NCBI GenBank assembly: GCA_013389015.1
Contig: JACAEE010000089.1
Span: 21,160-85,159, forward strand
Direction of reading: 5' to 3'
DNA length: 64,000 bases
From: Hydrogenophilaceae bacterium
GTDB lineage: Bacteria > Pseudomonadota > Alphaproteobacteria > Caulobacterales > Aquidulcibacteraceae
Both the position numbers and the translations under genes were made by a program. Shown piece by piece: positions 17,314-27,034 of this stretch (position 1 is its first letter; the number at the start of each line of letters is the position of its first letter). Below the pieces are notes generated by a model. The model was not told where the DNA came from, searched no databases, and saw only the letters and a program-made list of their open reading frames with translations.

Positions 17314-19758
17314 ATGCTGCCGATTGAAGCAGTTCTCGATGACCTCCGGGCGGCGCTCCGGGCGCGCAGCGAGGCGGTGCTGGTCGCCCCTCCGGGCGCC
17401 GGCAAGACCACGCGCACGCCGCTGGCGCTCCTGGACGAGCCCTGGGTCGCCGGCCGCCGGCTCGTCCTGCTTTCGCCGCGGCGGATCGCAGCGCGCGCGG
17501 CGGCGGCGCGGATGGCGGCGAGCCTAGGCGAACGGGTCGGCGAGACGGTCGGATACCGGGTGCGCCTGGATGCGAAGGCGAGCGCGCGCACCCGCATCGA
17601 AGTCGTCACCGAAGGCGTGTTCACACGGCGCATTCTCAATCAACCCGACCTCCCGGACGTCGCCGCCGTGCTGTTCGACGAATTCCACGAGCGCAGCCTC
17701 GAGGGTGATCTGGGGCTGGCGCTGGCGCGCGACGCGCAGACCGGCTTGCGCCCGGATTTGCGGCTCCTCGTGATGTCGGCCACGCTCGATGCGGCGCGGA
17801 TCGCGGCGCTGCTGGGCGACGCGCCGATCGTGGAATCGCAAGGGCGGCTGTTCCCCGTCGAGGCGCGCTACCGGCCGCGCGACCCGCACGCGCGCATCGA
17901 AGATGAGGCCGCCGCCGCCGTGCGCGGCGCGCATACGGGCGAGGCGGGTTCGATTCTCGTCTTCCTCCCCGGCGCGCGCGAGATCGAACGCGTCGCATCG
18001 CTGCTGCGCGAGACGCTGCATGATCCGGACACGGACGTTCGCCCGCTCTATGGCGCGCTCTCCCCCGCCGAGCAGGACGCCGCCATCGCGCCGCCGCCCG
18101 AGGGACGGCGCAAGATCGTGCTCGCGACCGCGATTGCGGAGACCAGCCTCACGATCGAGGGCGTGCGCGTTGTGATCGACAGCGGGCTGGCGCGCCGCGC
18201 GCGCTATGAGCCCGGCCTGGGTCTGACGCGGCTGGAGACGGTGCGTGCGAGCCGCGCCGCCGTGGAGCAGCGGCGTGGCCGCGCCGGGCGGCTCGAGCCC
18301 GGCGTCTGTGTGCGCCTCTGGGCCGAGGGCGAGACTCGCGCGCTGCCTCCCTTCGATCGCCCCGAGATTCTCGACGCCGACCTTTCGGGGCTCGCGCTCG
18401 ATCTGGCCGCATGGGGCGTGCGCGATCCGGCTTCGCTCGCCTGGCTCGACCCGCCCCCCGCCGCGGCTTGGCGCGAGGCTCAGGCGCTGCTGGCGCTCAT
18501 CGGGGCGCTGGATGGGGACGGGCGCCTCACGCCGCACGGCGCGGCGCTTTCGCGCCTGCCCTTGCCGCCGCGGCTGGCCCACATGGTGCTGGCCGCGCCG
18601 GCGAACGAACGCGCGCTCGCCGCGCGCATCGCTGTCCTGCTGACCGAGCAAGGGCTGGGCGGGCGCGATGCCGATCTGAGCATTCGCCTCAGCCGGGCGG
18701 AGCAGGATCAGGGCGCACGCGCGACAGCAGCGCGCACGCTCGCCGCGCGGATCGCCAGAGATGCGCAGGCGCAGGGCGATGCGGACGCCGCGAGCGCCGG
18801 CGCGCTGCTTGCGCGCGCCTATCCGGATCGGGTCGCGAAGGCGCGGGCGCGCGGCGGCGGCGAATTCGTGCTGGCGAACGGGCGCGGCGCGCGCCTGCCG
18901 CAGACCGAAGCGCTGGCGCGCGAGGATTTCGTCGTCGTCGCTGAACTGGCGGGCGCCGCTGATCGCGCGCAGATCCTGCTGGCTGCGCCGATCGCCGCCG
19001 CCGACGTCGAGAGATTGTTCGCGCGCCAGATCGAATCGCGCGACGAGGCGATCCTCGACCCCGACACGCGCCGGGTGCGCGCGCGCCGCGTGCGCCGGCT
19101 TGGGCGCATCGTGCTCAGAGAGACGCCGCTTGAAAGTCCGAGTGCGGAGGATAGGGCGCGGGCGATCGTCGAGGCCGTCTCCCAGACCGGTCTCTCGCTC
19201 CTGCCATGGAGCGAGAGCGATCGCCAGCTGCGCGCGCGCGTGGCGCTGATGCGCAGTCTGGAGGGCGAGGCCTGGCCCGACTGGTCGGATGACGCCCTGG
19301 CGGCGCGCCTCGATGACTGGCTTGCGCCCGCGATCGACGGCGCGCGCGACCTCGACGCGCTGGGGGACGGGCGGCTGGGGCGCGCGCTCGAGCAGCAGCT
19401 CGACTTCGCCCAGCGCCGCGCGCTCGCGGAAGCCGCGCCGGCGCGGTTCGAGACGCCGGCCGGCGGCTCGGCGCTGATCGATTATGCGGCGGAGAACGGC
19501 CCTGCCGTCGATGTGCGGCTGCAGGAGGTGTTCGGCATGCGCGAGCATCCCAGCGTGGCGCGCGGGCGCGCGCCGCTCTTGCTGCGGCTCTTGTCCCCGG
19601 CGCAGCGCCCCATCCAAGTGACGCGCGATCTGCCCGGCTTCTGGCGCGGCTCTTACGCAGAGGTGCGCATACAGATGCGCGGGCGCTACCCCAAGCATCC
19701 CTGGCCGGAGGATCCGCTGGCGGCCCAACCCACACGCCGCGCGAAGCCGCGGACATGA
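17314..19758 (+). CDS. hrpB: ATP-dependent helicase HrpB (DEAH family)
   Basis: 814 residues, normal for HrpB. Helicase motifs in order are VLVAPPGAGKTTRTPLAL (Walker A), RRIAARAAAARMA (Ia), TEGVFTRRIL, LFDEFHERSLEGD (DEFH box), LVMSATLD, ILVFLPGAREI, IVLATAIAETSLTIEGVRVV, and EQRRGRAGRLEPG (motif VI). The C-terminal HrpB-specific domain includes the FWRGSYAEVRIQMRGRYPKH and PWPED ending. RNA remodelling is presumed, but the physiological role of HrpB is poorly defined. The next gene begins 10 bp downstream on the same strand. Confidence 0.96.
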   Translation: MLPIEAVLDDLRAALRARSEAVLVAPPGAGKTTRTPLALLDEPWVAGRRLVLLSPRRIAARAAAARMAASLGERVGETVGYRVRLDAKASARTRIEVVTEGVFTRRILNQPDLPDVAAVLFDEFHERSLEGDLGLALARDAQTGLRPDLRLLVMSATLDAARIAALLGDAPIVESQGRLFPVEARYRPRDPHARIEDEAAAAVRGAHTGEAGSILVFLPGAREIERVASLLRETLHDPDTDVRPLYGALSPAEQDAAIAPPPEGRRKIVLATAIAETSLTIEGVRVVIDSGLARRARYEPGLGLTRLETVRASRAAVEQRRGRAGRLEPGVCVRLWAEGETRALPPFDRPEILDADLSGLALDLAAWGVRDPASLAWLDPPPAAAWREAQALLALIGALDGDGRLTPHGAALSRLPLPPRLAHMVLAAPANERALAARIAVLLTEQGLGGRDADLSIRLSRAEQDQGARATAARTLAARIARDAQAQGDADAASAGALLARAYPDRVAKARARGGGEFVLANGRGARLPQTEALAREDFVVVAELAGAADRAQILLAAPIAAADVERLFARQIESRDEAILDPDTRRVRARRVRRLGRIVLRETPLESPSAEDRARAIVEAVSQTGLSLLPWSESDRQLRARVALMRSLEGEAWPDWSDDALAARLDDWLAPAIDGARDLDALGDGRLGRALEQQLDFAQRRALAEAAPARFETPAGGSALIDYAAENGPAVDVRLQEVFGMREHPSVARGRAPLLLRLLSPAQRPIQVTRDLPGFWRGSYAEVRIQMRGRYPKHPWPEDPLAAQPTRRAKPRT

Positions 19759-19768
19759 GAGGTCGAGC

Positions 19769-20731
19769 ATGATCATTCCGAGTTTCGCCGACGTCGAGAT
19801 CGCCGCCGATCGGCTGAAGGGCGTGGCGCGGCGCACGCCGCTCCTGCATTCTGAGGCCCTCGACGAGGCGCTCGGCGCGACCGTGCTGGTCAAGGCCGAG
19901 TGCCTGCAACGCTACGGCGCGTTCAAATTCCGCGGCGCCTATAATCGCCTTGCCGTGATGAGCGCGGCGGAGCGGGCGCAGGGCGTCATCGCGTTCTCCT
20001 CGGGCAATCATGCGGCCGGCGTGGCCGGCGCGGCGAAGCTCCTGGGCGTCAGCGCCGTCATCGTCATGCCGGCGGATGCGCCTGGGGTGAAGCTGGCGCA
20101 GACCCGCGCGCTGGGCGCCGAGATCGTGCTCTATGACCGCGTGCGGGAGAGCCGCGAGGAGATCGGCGCGCGTCTGGCGCAGGAGCGCGGGCTGACGCTC
20201 GTGAAGCCGTTCGACGATCCCTACGTGATCGCGGGGCAGGGCACGTGCGGGCTGGAGATCGCTGAGGACGTCGCGCCTGACATCGTGATCGCGCCGGCGA
20301 GCGGGGGCGGGCTCGTGACCGGCGTCGCCCTCGCTGTCCATGCGCGGCATCCGCACACGCAGGTGTTCGCCGCCGAGCCCGAAGGCCACGACGATCTCGC
20401 GCGCAGCCTTCAGTCTGGGCGCATCGAAAGCAACGCGCCCGGCATACGCTCGATCTGCGATGCGCTCCTGGTGGAGCGGATGGGCGAGATTCCGTTCGCG
20501 CTGGCGCGCACGCATCTCGCCGGCGCGGCGGCGGCGTCGGACGACGACGTGCGCGCCGCGATGCGGCTCGCGTTCCAGCACCTCAAGATCGTCCTCGAGC
20601 CGGGCGGGGCGGCGGCGCTCGCCGCCGCGCTTGCGGGACGCGTGGATATCAAGGGACGCACCGTCGTGCTCATCGCCAGCGGCGGCAATGTCGATGCGGA
20701 GGTCTTCGCCGCGGCGCTGCGCGCGCCGTAG
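19769..20731 (+). CDS. PLP-dependent threonine/serine dehydratase-like enzyme
   Basis: 320 residues, a single catalytic domain without the ACT-like regulatory part of IlvA. The PLP-lysine motif is GAFKFRGAYN (Lys near residue 54). The substrate loop is SSGNHAAGVAGAAK, and the phosphate-binding glycine loop is APASGGGLVTGVAL. The C-terminal SGGNVD provides the ring-nitrogen Ser/Thr region. The size fits catabolic threonine ammonia-lyase or serine racemase-type enzymes, which cannot be separated by eye. It is probably co-transcribed with hrpB (10-bp gap). Confidence 0.88.
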   Translation: MIIPSFADVEIAADRLKGVARRTPLLHSEALDEALGATVLVKAECLQRYGAFKFRGAYNRLAVMSAAERAQGVIAFSSGNHAAGVAGAAKLLGVSAVIVMPADAPGVKLAQTRALGAEIVLYDRVRESREEIGARLAQERGLTLVKPFDDPYVIAGQGTCGLEIAEDVAPDIVIAPASGGGLVTGVALAVHARHPHTQVFAAEPEGHDDLARSLQSGRIESNAPGIRSICDALLVERMGEIPFALARTHLAGAAAASDDDVRAAMRLAFQHLKIVLEPGGAAALAAALAGRVDIKGRTVVLIASGGNVDAEVFAAALRAP

Positions 20732-20734
20732 CGC

Positions 20735-22798
20735 TCAAAACTGGCCGCGGCGCAGATCCTGCTCGATCGCGATCGGCGAGGGCGCGCCGGCGAGGCGGTG
20801 GCGATACACCTGCAGGTTCTCCAGCACGCGCTGGATGTAGTTGCGCGTCTCCGAGATCGGGATGAGTTCGATCCAATCGACGACGTCGACGTCGCGGCGG
20901 CGGGGATCGCCCCAGTCGTTGATCCATTCGCGCGCGCGGCCGGGCCCGGCGTTGTATGAGGCGATCGCCAGCACATAGGAGCCGCCCCAATTGTCGATGA
21001 GATCGCCCAGATAGGCCGCGCCCAAGGTCATGTTGTATTCAGGATCGTTGGTGAGGGCGGCGAGCTGGTAGCTCAGGCCCAGCCGGCGCGCCGTCGTACG
21101 CGCCGTGGGCGGAATGATCTGCATCAGCCCGCGAGCGTTGGCGTGGCTGACGGCGCGCGGATCGAACTCGCTTTCCTGACGGATGATGGCGAGCACAAGC
21201 GCGGGCTCGGGGCGCGAGGACTCGCGCACGCGCGCCGGCAGCTCCAGCATCGGGAAGGCGGCGTTGACGGCGATCACGCCGCGGCGGATTCCGGACTTCG
21301 CCGCGCGCACCGAGGTGCGCATATAGGAGGCTTCGCGCGCCAGATTGGATAACAGCTCAAGCTCCTGAGGGTTGTCGAGCGTGTCGTCGAGATAATAGGC
21401 GATGGATTCGAAGTCGCGCTGGGTGCCGAATTCCGAGATGAGGCGCAGCGCGCGCACCAGTTCGCGGTTCTCGAACGCGATGCGCACGGAATCGGAGACC
21501 GGCGGGCTCGACTCGCTCAGGCGCATCACGCCGCCGCGGCGGGCGGCCGCGAGCTGGCCGTAATAGGTGAAGTCATAGCGCGCGGCCTCTTCGAGACGCG
21601 CGTCGGCGTCCCCGTTCTGGCCGAGCGCGCGGGCGGCTTCGGCGCGCCAGTAGAGCGCGCGTGCGCGGCTCACCGGCGTGGAGACGTTCTCATCGAGGTG
21701 GGCGAAGTGAGCGGCGGCCTCCTGCGGCTTGTTGAGGAAGCGCAACGCCAGCCAGCCCGCCATCCATTCGGCGTCGGCGAAATGCTCGCCGCTCGTCATG
21801 CCGTGATTGGCGGTGAGCGCGTAGGCGGTCTCGCGATCATGGTTGCGCATCGCGCGGGCGATGTGGCGGCGCTTCTCGGTGAAGATGTCGTCGCGCGCGA
21901 ATTCCGGCGCCAGGCGCGCGTCGATGCGGCGGGCGTAGATCGCCGCATCCTCGGGACGGCCGCTGATGCGGATATAGCGGGCCCGGTCATAGAGGAAGCC
22001 CGCGTCGTCGGCGCGAGAGGCGGGCACCGCGTCCACCGCCGCCTGCACGCCGCGGCGCGGGCGCGTCTGCAGCACGATGCGCGCTTGGGCGAGCAGACGA
22101 TCTTCTGGGCGCAGGCGCGGCATGAGCCGCTGCGCCGCGCCGCGCTCGCCGCGCCATAGGGCGCGATCGACGCGCGCGGCGTGATCCTCGCTCGACAAGG
22201 CCGACGCAAACTCGTCGAGCACGATCTCTTCAGCGCGGCCGTTGAGGCTGTTCTCGCGCCAGGCTTCGCGCGCGAGGCGGGTGGCTTCCTCGACTTGCCC
22301 CGTTCGGCGCAGCGCCTGCGCCAGCGCGACCTTGCCTTCGCCCGATTGTGGCCCGCCCTCGGCGCGCAGCCAAGCGACGCGATCGGCGAAGGAGAGCGCG
22401 GAATCGAAGATGGCGAGCTCCGCGCGCCGGCGCATCGAATCGCGGCCCGGCCAATCCTCCAGTTCGCGCAGCGCCGCGGCGATGTCCGAGAAGCTTGTCG
22501 GGGCGTCGGAAGAGGCCGCAAGCCGCCATTGCAGGATGCGCCGCACCAGGGTGTCCGATGCGCCGTCGCGCAGCGCCCGCACCGTCGCCCAATCATTGGC
22601 GTTGGCGGCGTTGAAGCCGTCGCGCAGGCGCGCGAACTCTGTCGCCGACGGGCGATCGGGCATGGTCGCGGACGCGAGTTGGAGGCTCGTCGATTGCGCC
22701 TGCTCGGCGCGGGCGAATTGGCGCGCGCCGCCGGCGACAAGGACCCCCAGGAGCCCCACGCACAACGCCGCGCCGACCGGCTTCCACCAATCGTTCAT
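20735..22798 (-). CDS. slt: Soluble lytic murein transglycosylase (SLT family)
   Basis: 687 residues. It has an N-terminal signal anchor (VGAALCVGLLGVLVAGG), a long all-helical superhelix of TPR-like repeats up to about residue 500, and then a goose-lysozyme-like catalytic domain. Motifs are LAIIRQESEFDPRAVS (catalytic Glu), ARGLMQIIPPTA, and AIASYNAGPGRAREWI. It cleaves peptidoglycan to 1,6-anhydromuropeptides in the periplasm, and the large U-shaped helical domain matches Slt70-type enzymes. It is transcribed divergently from dapA. Confidence 0.93.
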   Translation of the reverse strand: MNDWWKPVGAALCVGLLGVLVAGGARQFARAEQAQSTSLQLASATMPDRPSATEFARLRDGFNAANANDWATVRALRDGASDTLVRRILQWRLAASSDAPTSFSDIAAALRELEDWPGRDSMRRRAELAIFDSALSFADRVAWLRAEGGPQSGEGKVALAQALRRTGQVEEATRLAREAWRENSLNGRAEEIVLDEFASALSSEDHAARVDRALWRGERGAAQRLMPRLRPEDRLLAQARIVLQTRPRRGVQAAVDAVPASRADDAGFLYDRARYIRISGRPEDAAIYARRIDARLAPEFARDDIFTEKRRHIARAMRNHDRETAYALTANHGMTSGEHFADAEWMAGWLALRFLNKPQEAAAHFAHLDENVSTPVSRARALYWRAEAARALGQNGDADARLEEAARYDFTYYGQLAAARRGGVMRLSESSPPVSDSVRIAFENRELVRALRLISEFGTQRDFESIAYYLDDTLDNPQELELLSNLAREASYMRTSVRAAKSGIRRGVIAVNAAFPMLELPARVRESSRPEPALVLAIIRQESEFDPRAVSHANARGLMQIIPPTARTTARRLGLSYQLAALTNDPEYNMTLGAAYLGDLIDNWGGSYVLAIASYNAGPGRAREWINDWGDPRRRDVDVVDWIELIPISETRNYIQRVLENLQVYRHRLAGAPSPIAIEQDLRRGQF

Positions 22799-23011
22799 TC
22801 CCGCCTCCGCGAACGGGCCCTTCGGGCCTTCAAAGCCTAGTCGGGCTCGACGCCCGGCGCGAGCCCCGTTCGATCGCTGCGTGCGCCGCCGCCCGGAATC
22901 GCAGCGCAGGCGCGGCGTCTTTGACGCTCGCGTCCGATTGCCTCATCCGCCAAATTTGCGGCAGGATTCGCGCGAACGCCACTTGCGCGATGCGATCAGG
23001 GCGCCGCCACC

Positions 23012-23887
23012 ATGTTTCAGGGCTCGATACCCGCGCTTATCACGCCGTTCCGAAACGGGAAAATCGACGACGCGGCGCTGCAGCGCCTGGTCGATCGCCA
23101 GGTCGCCGCCGGCTCCCACGGGCTGGTTCCGGCCGGCACCACCGGCGAATCACCAACTCTGGAAGACGACGAACACGCGCGCGTGATCGCGCTCACGGTG
23201 GAGGCTGCGGCCGGGCGCGTTCCGGTGATCGCCGGGTGCGGCGCGGCCTCGACCGCGCATGCGATCCATCTCATGCAGCAGGCCAAGGCGGCGCGGGCGG
23301 ACGCCGCGCTGGTGGTGACGCCCTATTACAACCGCCCCTCCCAGGAGGGCATGTTCCAGCATTACAAGACGCTCAGCGAAGCCGTCGACCTGCCGATCGT
23401 GGCGTACAACGTGCCGGCCCGCACCGGGGTCGATCTCAGCCCCGAGACCGTGATCCGTCTCGCGGCGCTGCCGGGCGTGGTCGGGATCAAGGATGCGAGC
23501 CGGGACCTGGGCCGCGTGCCGCGCCATCGCGCAGGCTGCCCCGCGTCATTCTCGCTGCTTTCGGGCGACGACGACACCATGCTCGGATTCAACGCGATGG
23601 GCGGAAACGGCTGCATCTCGGTCACAGCCAATGTCGCGCCGGGGCCGTGCGCGGCCCTCCACGACGCCTGTCGCGCAGGCGACTATGCGACGGCGCGGGC
23701 GATCAATGACGCGCTTGCCGATCTCCATCGCGCGCTGTTCTGCGAGCCCTCGCCGGCGGCGACGAAGTTCGCGCTCTCCCTGATCGCGGACATCTCGCCG
23801 GAAGCGCGCAGCCCGATCATGCCGCTGAGCGAGGCAGGCCAGGCGGTCGTACGCGACGCGATGGCGAAGGCCGGAGCGCTCGGCTGA
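23012..23887 (+). CDS. dapA: 4-hydroxy-tetrahydrodipicolinate synthase
   Basis: 291 residues. It condenses pyruvate with aspartate semialdehyde in lysine/diaminopimelate synthesis. Motifs are [21 protein letters not shown] (Thr-Thr proton relay), [25 protein letters not shown] (catalytic Tyr) and GIKDASRDL (Schiff-base Lys). The start is the ATG at 23012. The stop overlaps the smpB start (TGATG), implying coupled translation. The supply of DAP fits with the neighbouring peptidoglycan transglycosylase gene, though the two are divergent. Confidence 0.97.
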   Translation: MFQGSIPALITPFRNGKIDDAALQRLVDRQVAAGSHGLVPAGTTGESPTLEDDEHARVIALTVEAAAGRVPVIAGCGAASTAHAIHLMQQAKAARADAALVVTPYYNRPSQEGMFQHYKTLSEAVDLPIVAYNVPARTGVDLSPETVIRLAALPGVVGIKDASRDLGRVPRHRAGCPASFSLLSGDDDTMLGFNAMGGNGCISVTANVAPGPCAALHDACRAGDYATARAINDALADLHRALFCEPSPAATKFALSLIADISPEARSPIMPLSEAGQAVVRDAMAKAGALG

Positions 23888-24342
23888 TGGAACGCAAACT
23901 CATCGCCGAGAACCGGCGCGCGCGCTTCGACTACCTCATCGAGGAGGTTCTCGAGGCTGGAATTCAACTCGTCGGCACCGAGGTCAAGGCGCTCCGCCAG
24001 GGCCGGGCGAACATCGCCGAAAGCTATGCGAGCCCGGAGAGCGGCGAGCTTTATCTGGTGAACGCGCACATCCCCGAATATGCGCCGGCCTCGCGCTTCA
24101 ACCACGAACCGCGGCGGCCGCGGAAACTCCTGGTCCACAAGCGCCAGCTGGCCAAGCTCAAGGGCGCGGTCGAGCGCGAGGGACGCACGCTCGTGCCGCT
24201 CAAGCTCTTCTTCAATGAGCGCGGGATCGCGAAGCTGGAGCTGGCGCTCGCCCGGGGCAAGAAGGCGCATGACAAGCGCGAGGCGACCAAGGATCGCGAA
24301 TGGAAGCGGCAGCAAGGGCGGCTCTTGCGCGACAAAGGCTGA
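23887..24342 (+). CDS. smpB: SsrA-binding protein
   Basis: 151 residues. It binds tmRNA and brings it to stalled ribosomes. Typical segments are [70 protein letters not shown] and [20 protein letters not shown]. The basic C-terminal tail ([20 protein letters not shown]) enters the decoding centre. The start overlaps the dapA stop by one base. No tmRNA gene was recognised in the 183 bp that follow. Confidence 0.97.
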   Translation: MERKLIAENRRARFDYLIEEVLEAGIQLVGTEVKALRQGRANIAESYASPESGELYLVNAHIPEYAPASRFNHEPRRPRKLLVHKRQLAKLKGAVEREGRTLVPLKLFFNERGIAKLELALARGKKAHDKREATKDREWKRQQGRLLRDKG

Positions 24343-24525
24343 AAGTTCGGCGTCCGAGTGACCTCCAGCAGGAGGCGCCGCCGCCCCGCCGGGCGCTGTG
24401 CGAGAAAGCTTTCGCCAACGGCGCGAGCCGCCCTGTGGCTCGAAATGTAACGGCCTATACGCTTTGACCCTGGAACGGGGAATGCACGGTCCGCGCAGGG
24501 GCGCGCCGCGTCGCAGGAGTCAAGG

Positions 24526-25725
24526 GTGTCGCAGAATTGTGCGCAGCGTCATTCCGCCGGCGACACGCCGGAAGAGCAGCAGCGCGCGGCGGCCGACGCG
24601 GAAACCCCGTCGAAGCCCGCTGAAGATGAGCGGATCGTCGTCCTGGGGCTGAGGGGCTTTCCCAACGTCCAGGGCGGCGTGGAGAGCCATTGCAATCAAA
24701 TCTATCCCCGCTTGTCGCGGCTGCGGCGGCGCGAGATCACGGTTCTGGCGCGGAAGTCCTACATGCCGGCGTCGGCCGATCTGGGCGACGGCCTCAAGGT
24801 CAAGCCGATCTGGTCGGTGCGCAACAAGCACCTGGAAGCGCTGCTGCACACCTTCCTCGGAATCCTGGTGGCCGTGCTTGGCGAGAATCCGGAACTCATC
24901 CACCTGCATGCGATCGGCCCGGGGCTGTTCACGCCGCTGGCGAAGCTCTTCGGCAAGCGCGTCGTCGTCACCCATCACGGGAAAGACTATGACCGGCCCA
25001 AGTGGAACCGCTTCGCCAAGGTCGTGCTGCGCTTGGGCGAGGCGCTGGCTGTGCGCTTCGCAGACCGGGTCATCGTGGTCTCGCGCTCGGCGGCGGCGGA
25101 TCTGAAGCAGCGCTTTCCGCGCCGCGCGGACCGCATCGTCTTCATCCCGAACGGCGCGACGCAATTGCCGCTCGATCCCAATCCGCAAGCGACGCTCGCC
25201 CGCTTCGGCCTTCGCCGCGGGGACTTTGTCTTGTCGGTGGGTCGGCTTGAACCGTCCAAGGGCTTTCATGATCTCATCGCAGCGCACCGCAAGGCGGCTA
25301 CCGGACGCAAGCTGGTGATCGCCGGCGGCGCCGATCACGCCGACGCCTATTCCCGCACGCTCCAGGCCGAGGCCGGCGACGATGTCGTGTTCACCGGCAT
25401 GCTGGCGCCCGCGGAGCTGCGCACGCTCTATTCCAACGCCGCGCTGTTCGTCTTGGCGTCGAGCCATGAAGGGCTGCCGATTGCGGCGCTGGAGGCGGTG
25501 GCATGTGGGGCGCCGGTTGTGCTGAGCGACATCCAGCCCAATCTCGACGTCGATCTGCCGGGACTGCATTATTTCCCAGTGGGGAACATTGAGGCGCTCG
25601 CTGCGAAGCTGACGGCGCCGGCCGAGGCGTTCCGCGCGCCGCAATCGATGCTGGCGCGCTATGATTGGGACCGCGTGGCGGAAGAAACCGACGCCATCTA
25701 TTGCAAGGCGATGGCGCGGCCCTAG
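24526..25725 (+). CDS. Glycosyltransferase, GT4 family
   Basis: 399 residues from GTG at 24526, with AGGAG 7 bases upstream. A GT-B fold is visible. The N-terminal domain starts IVVLGLRGFPNVQGGVESHC after a 35-residue polar tail. The C-terminal Rossmann domain has LSVGRLEPSKGFHDLI and the nucleotide-sugar motif ASSHEGLPIAALEAVACG (E-x7-E). The His-rich HHGKDYDRPKWNRFAK segment is typical of enzymes that extend exopolysaccharide or O-antigen chains. Donor and acceptor are unknown. No other sugar genes are nearby, so context does not help. It overlaps the convergent UDG gene by 4 bp. Confidence 0.9.
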   Translation: MSQNCAQRHSAGDTPEEQQRAAADAETPSKPAEDERIVVLGLRGFPNVQGGVESHCNQIYPRLSRLRRREITVLARKSYMPASADLGDGLKVKPIWSVRNKHLEALLHTFLGILVAVLGENPELIHLHAIGPGLFTPLAKLFGKRVVVTHHGKDYDRPKWNRFAKVVLRLGEALAVRFADRVIVVSRSAAADLKQRFPRRADRIVFIPNGATQLPLDPNPQATLARFGLRRGDFVLSVGRLEPSKGFHDLIAAHRKAATGRKLVIAGGADHADAYSRTLQAEAGDDVVFTGMLAPAELRTLYSNAALFVLASSHEGLPIAALEAVACGAPVVLSDIQPNLDVDLPGLHYFPVGNIEALAAKLTAPAEAFRAPQSMLARYDWDRVAEETDAIYCKAMARP

Positions 25726-26354
25726 CCGATCAGGGCTCTCGCGCGCGCGAACACGGCTTCGAACATTTCCGGCGTCAGGCGGCGGGTCTGGGTGTTGTAG
25801 CGCGAGCAATGATAGGACGAGACCATCGTGCGCGCCGGCGTCAGAATCGTCTCCGCGCCGTGCGCAAAGCGCGCTTGGGTCAGCGCGAGTTCATGGACGC
25901 GCAGCACGCTTTCGTGGGCGATGGCGCCGAGCGCGATCAGCACCTTGAGGTGCGGCAGCGCGGCGATGCGGGCGCTTAGAAACGGGCGGCAGCGTGCGAT
26001 CTCGTCCGGCAGCGGCTTGTTTTCCGGCGGCGCGCAGCGCACCGCGTTGGTGATCATCGCGCCCTTCAGCGTGAAGCCGTCATGGGGATCGGCGCGGTAT
26101 TCGCCCTCGGCGAAGCCGAACTTCTTCAAGGTGGAGTAGAGCAGCTCGCCGGCGAAATCGCCGGTGAAGGGCCGCCCCGTGCGATTGGCGCCGGTGCGGC
26201 CCGGCGCGAGGCCGACGACAAGGAGGCGCGCGTTGGGGTCGCCGAAGCTTGGCGCCGCGCCGTTGAACCAGCTCGGCTCGACGCGCGCATTGGCCTCGCG
26301 GTACGCGACAAGGCGGGGGCAGAGCGGGCAATCGCGCGGGGCTTCTGGCGTCAT
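25722..26354 (-). CDS. Uracil-DNA glycosylase, family 5 (UDGb)
   Basis: 210 residues. Base-excision enzyme removing uracil (and often hypoxanthine) from DNA. Iron-sulfur ligands appear as C-x2-C near the start (DCPLCPRLVAY) and two later Cys (NAVRCAPPENKP, then IARCRPFL). Motif A is GLAPGRTGANRTGRPFTGDF, which lacks the catalytic Asp/Asn of families 1 and 4 and is the hallmark of family 5. The C-terminal motif is SSYHCSRYNTQTRRLTP. Together with endonuclease V and uvrA it gives the window several DNA-damage functions, though they are not linked. Confidence 0.9.
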   Translation of the reverse strand: MTPEAPRDCPLCPRLVAYREANARVEPSWFNGAAPSFGDPNARLLVVGLAPGRTGANRTGRPFTGDFAGELLYSTLKKFGFAEGEYRADPHDGFTLKGAMITNAVRCAPPENKPLPDEIARCRPFLSARIAALPHLKVLIALGAIAHESVLRVHELALTQARFAHGAETILTPARTMVSSYHCSRYNTQTRRLTPEMFEAVFARARALIG

Positions 26355-26393
26355 TTGGCCGTTGTCGGCGCCGAAACGCGCCCGCGCAAGCGA

Positions 26394-27005
26394 TTAGGCG
26401 TCGTCCTCGTCGCTGTACCGGCCGGCCGGCGCGCGCTCGCGCTCCGGCGCACGCTCGCGCGGGGGCCGCCCGACAATCGGGGCGAGATCGACCAGATCGA
26501 CGAAATTGTCGGCCTGGCGGCGCAGGTCGTCGGCGACCATGGGGGGATTGGTGCGGATCGTGGAGACCACGCTCACGCGCACGCCTTGGCGCTGGAGCGC
26601 CTGGACCAGCGGGGTGAAATCGCCGTCGCCGGAAAACAGGAAGAGGTGGTCGGCGAATTTCGCCGCCTCCATCATGTCGACGGTGATCTCGATATCCATA
26701 TCGCCCTTGACGCGGCGGCGGCCCACGGCGTCAGTGAACTCGCGCGCGGGCTTGGTGATCAGCGAATAGCCGTTGTAGTCGAGCCAATCGACGAGCGGGC
26801 GGATCGGGGAGAATTCCTGATCCTCGATCAGCGCGGTGTAGTAATTGGCGCGAATGAAGCGGCCCTGGTTGCGGAACGCCTCGAGCAGCTTGCGATAGTC
26901 GATATCGAACTGCAGGCCGCGGGCGGCGGAGTAGAGATTGGCGCCGTCGATGAACAGCGCGATGCGTTCGTCAGGGTGAATGAGGCGATCCAGGAGGTCT
27001 GACAT
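26394..27005 (-). CDS. NYN/LabA-type PIN-like nuclease domain protein
   Basis: 203 residues. The NYN domain starts ERIALFIDGANLYSAARGL (conserved Asp-Gly-x-Asn). It continues with VKGDMDIEITVDMMEAAKFA and LFLFSGDGDFTPLVQALQRQ, giving the acidic PIN-like active-site set. Family members act on RNA or are annotated LabA/DUF88; the substrate here is unknown. The C-terminus is a charged Arg/Glu-rich tail ending DEDDA. It is divergent from folK with 29 bp between the starts. Confidence 0.9.
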   Translation of the reverse strand: MSDLLDRLIHPDERIALFIDGANLYSAARGLQFDIDYRKLLEAFRNQGRFIRANYYTALIEDQEFSPIRPLVDWLDYNGYSLITKPAREFTDAVGRRRVKGDMDIEITVDMMEAAKFADHLFLFSGDGDFTPLVQALQRQGVRVSVVSTIRTNPPMVADDLRRQADNFVDLVDLAPIVGRPPRERAPERERAPAGRYSDEDDA

Positions 27006-27034
27006 GCGGATCGGGATCCCCTGTTGGAGCGACG

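Noticed and set aside
17524..19893. 789-codon open frame on the minus strand opposite hrpB
   Set aside because: Antisense shadow; hrpB on the plus strand has all helicase motifs in order.
24343..24525. Possible tmRNA piece downstream of smpB
   Set aside because: No tRNA-Ala-like acceptor end or tag-coding sequence was recognised; only a weak 6-bp hairpin at 24424-24442.
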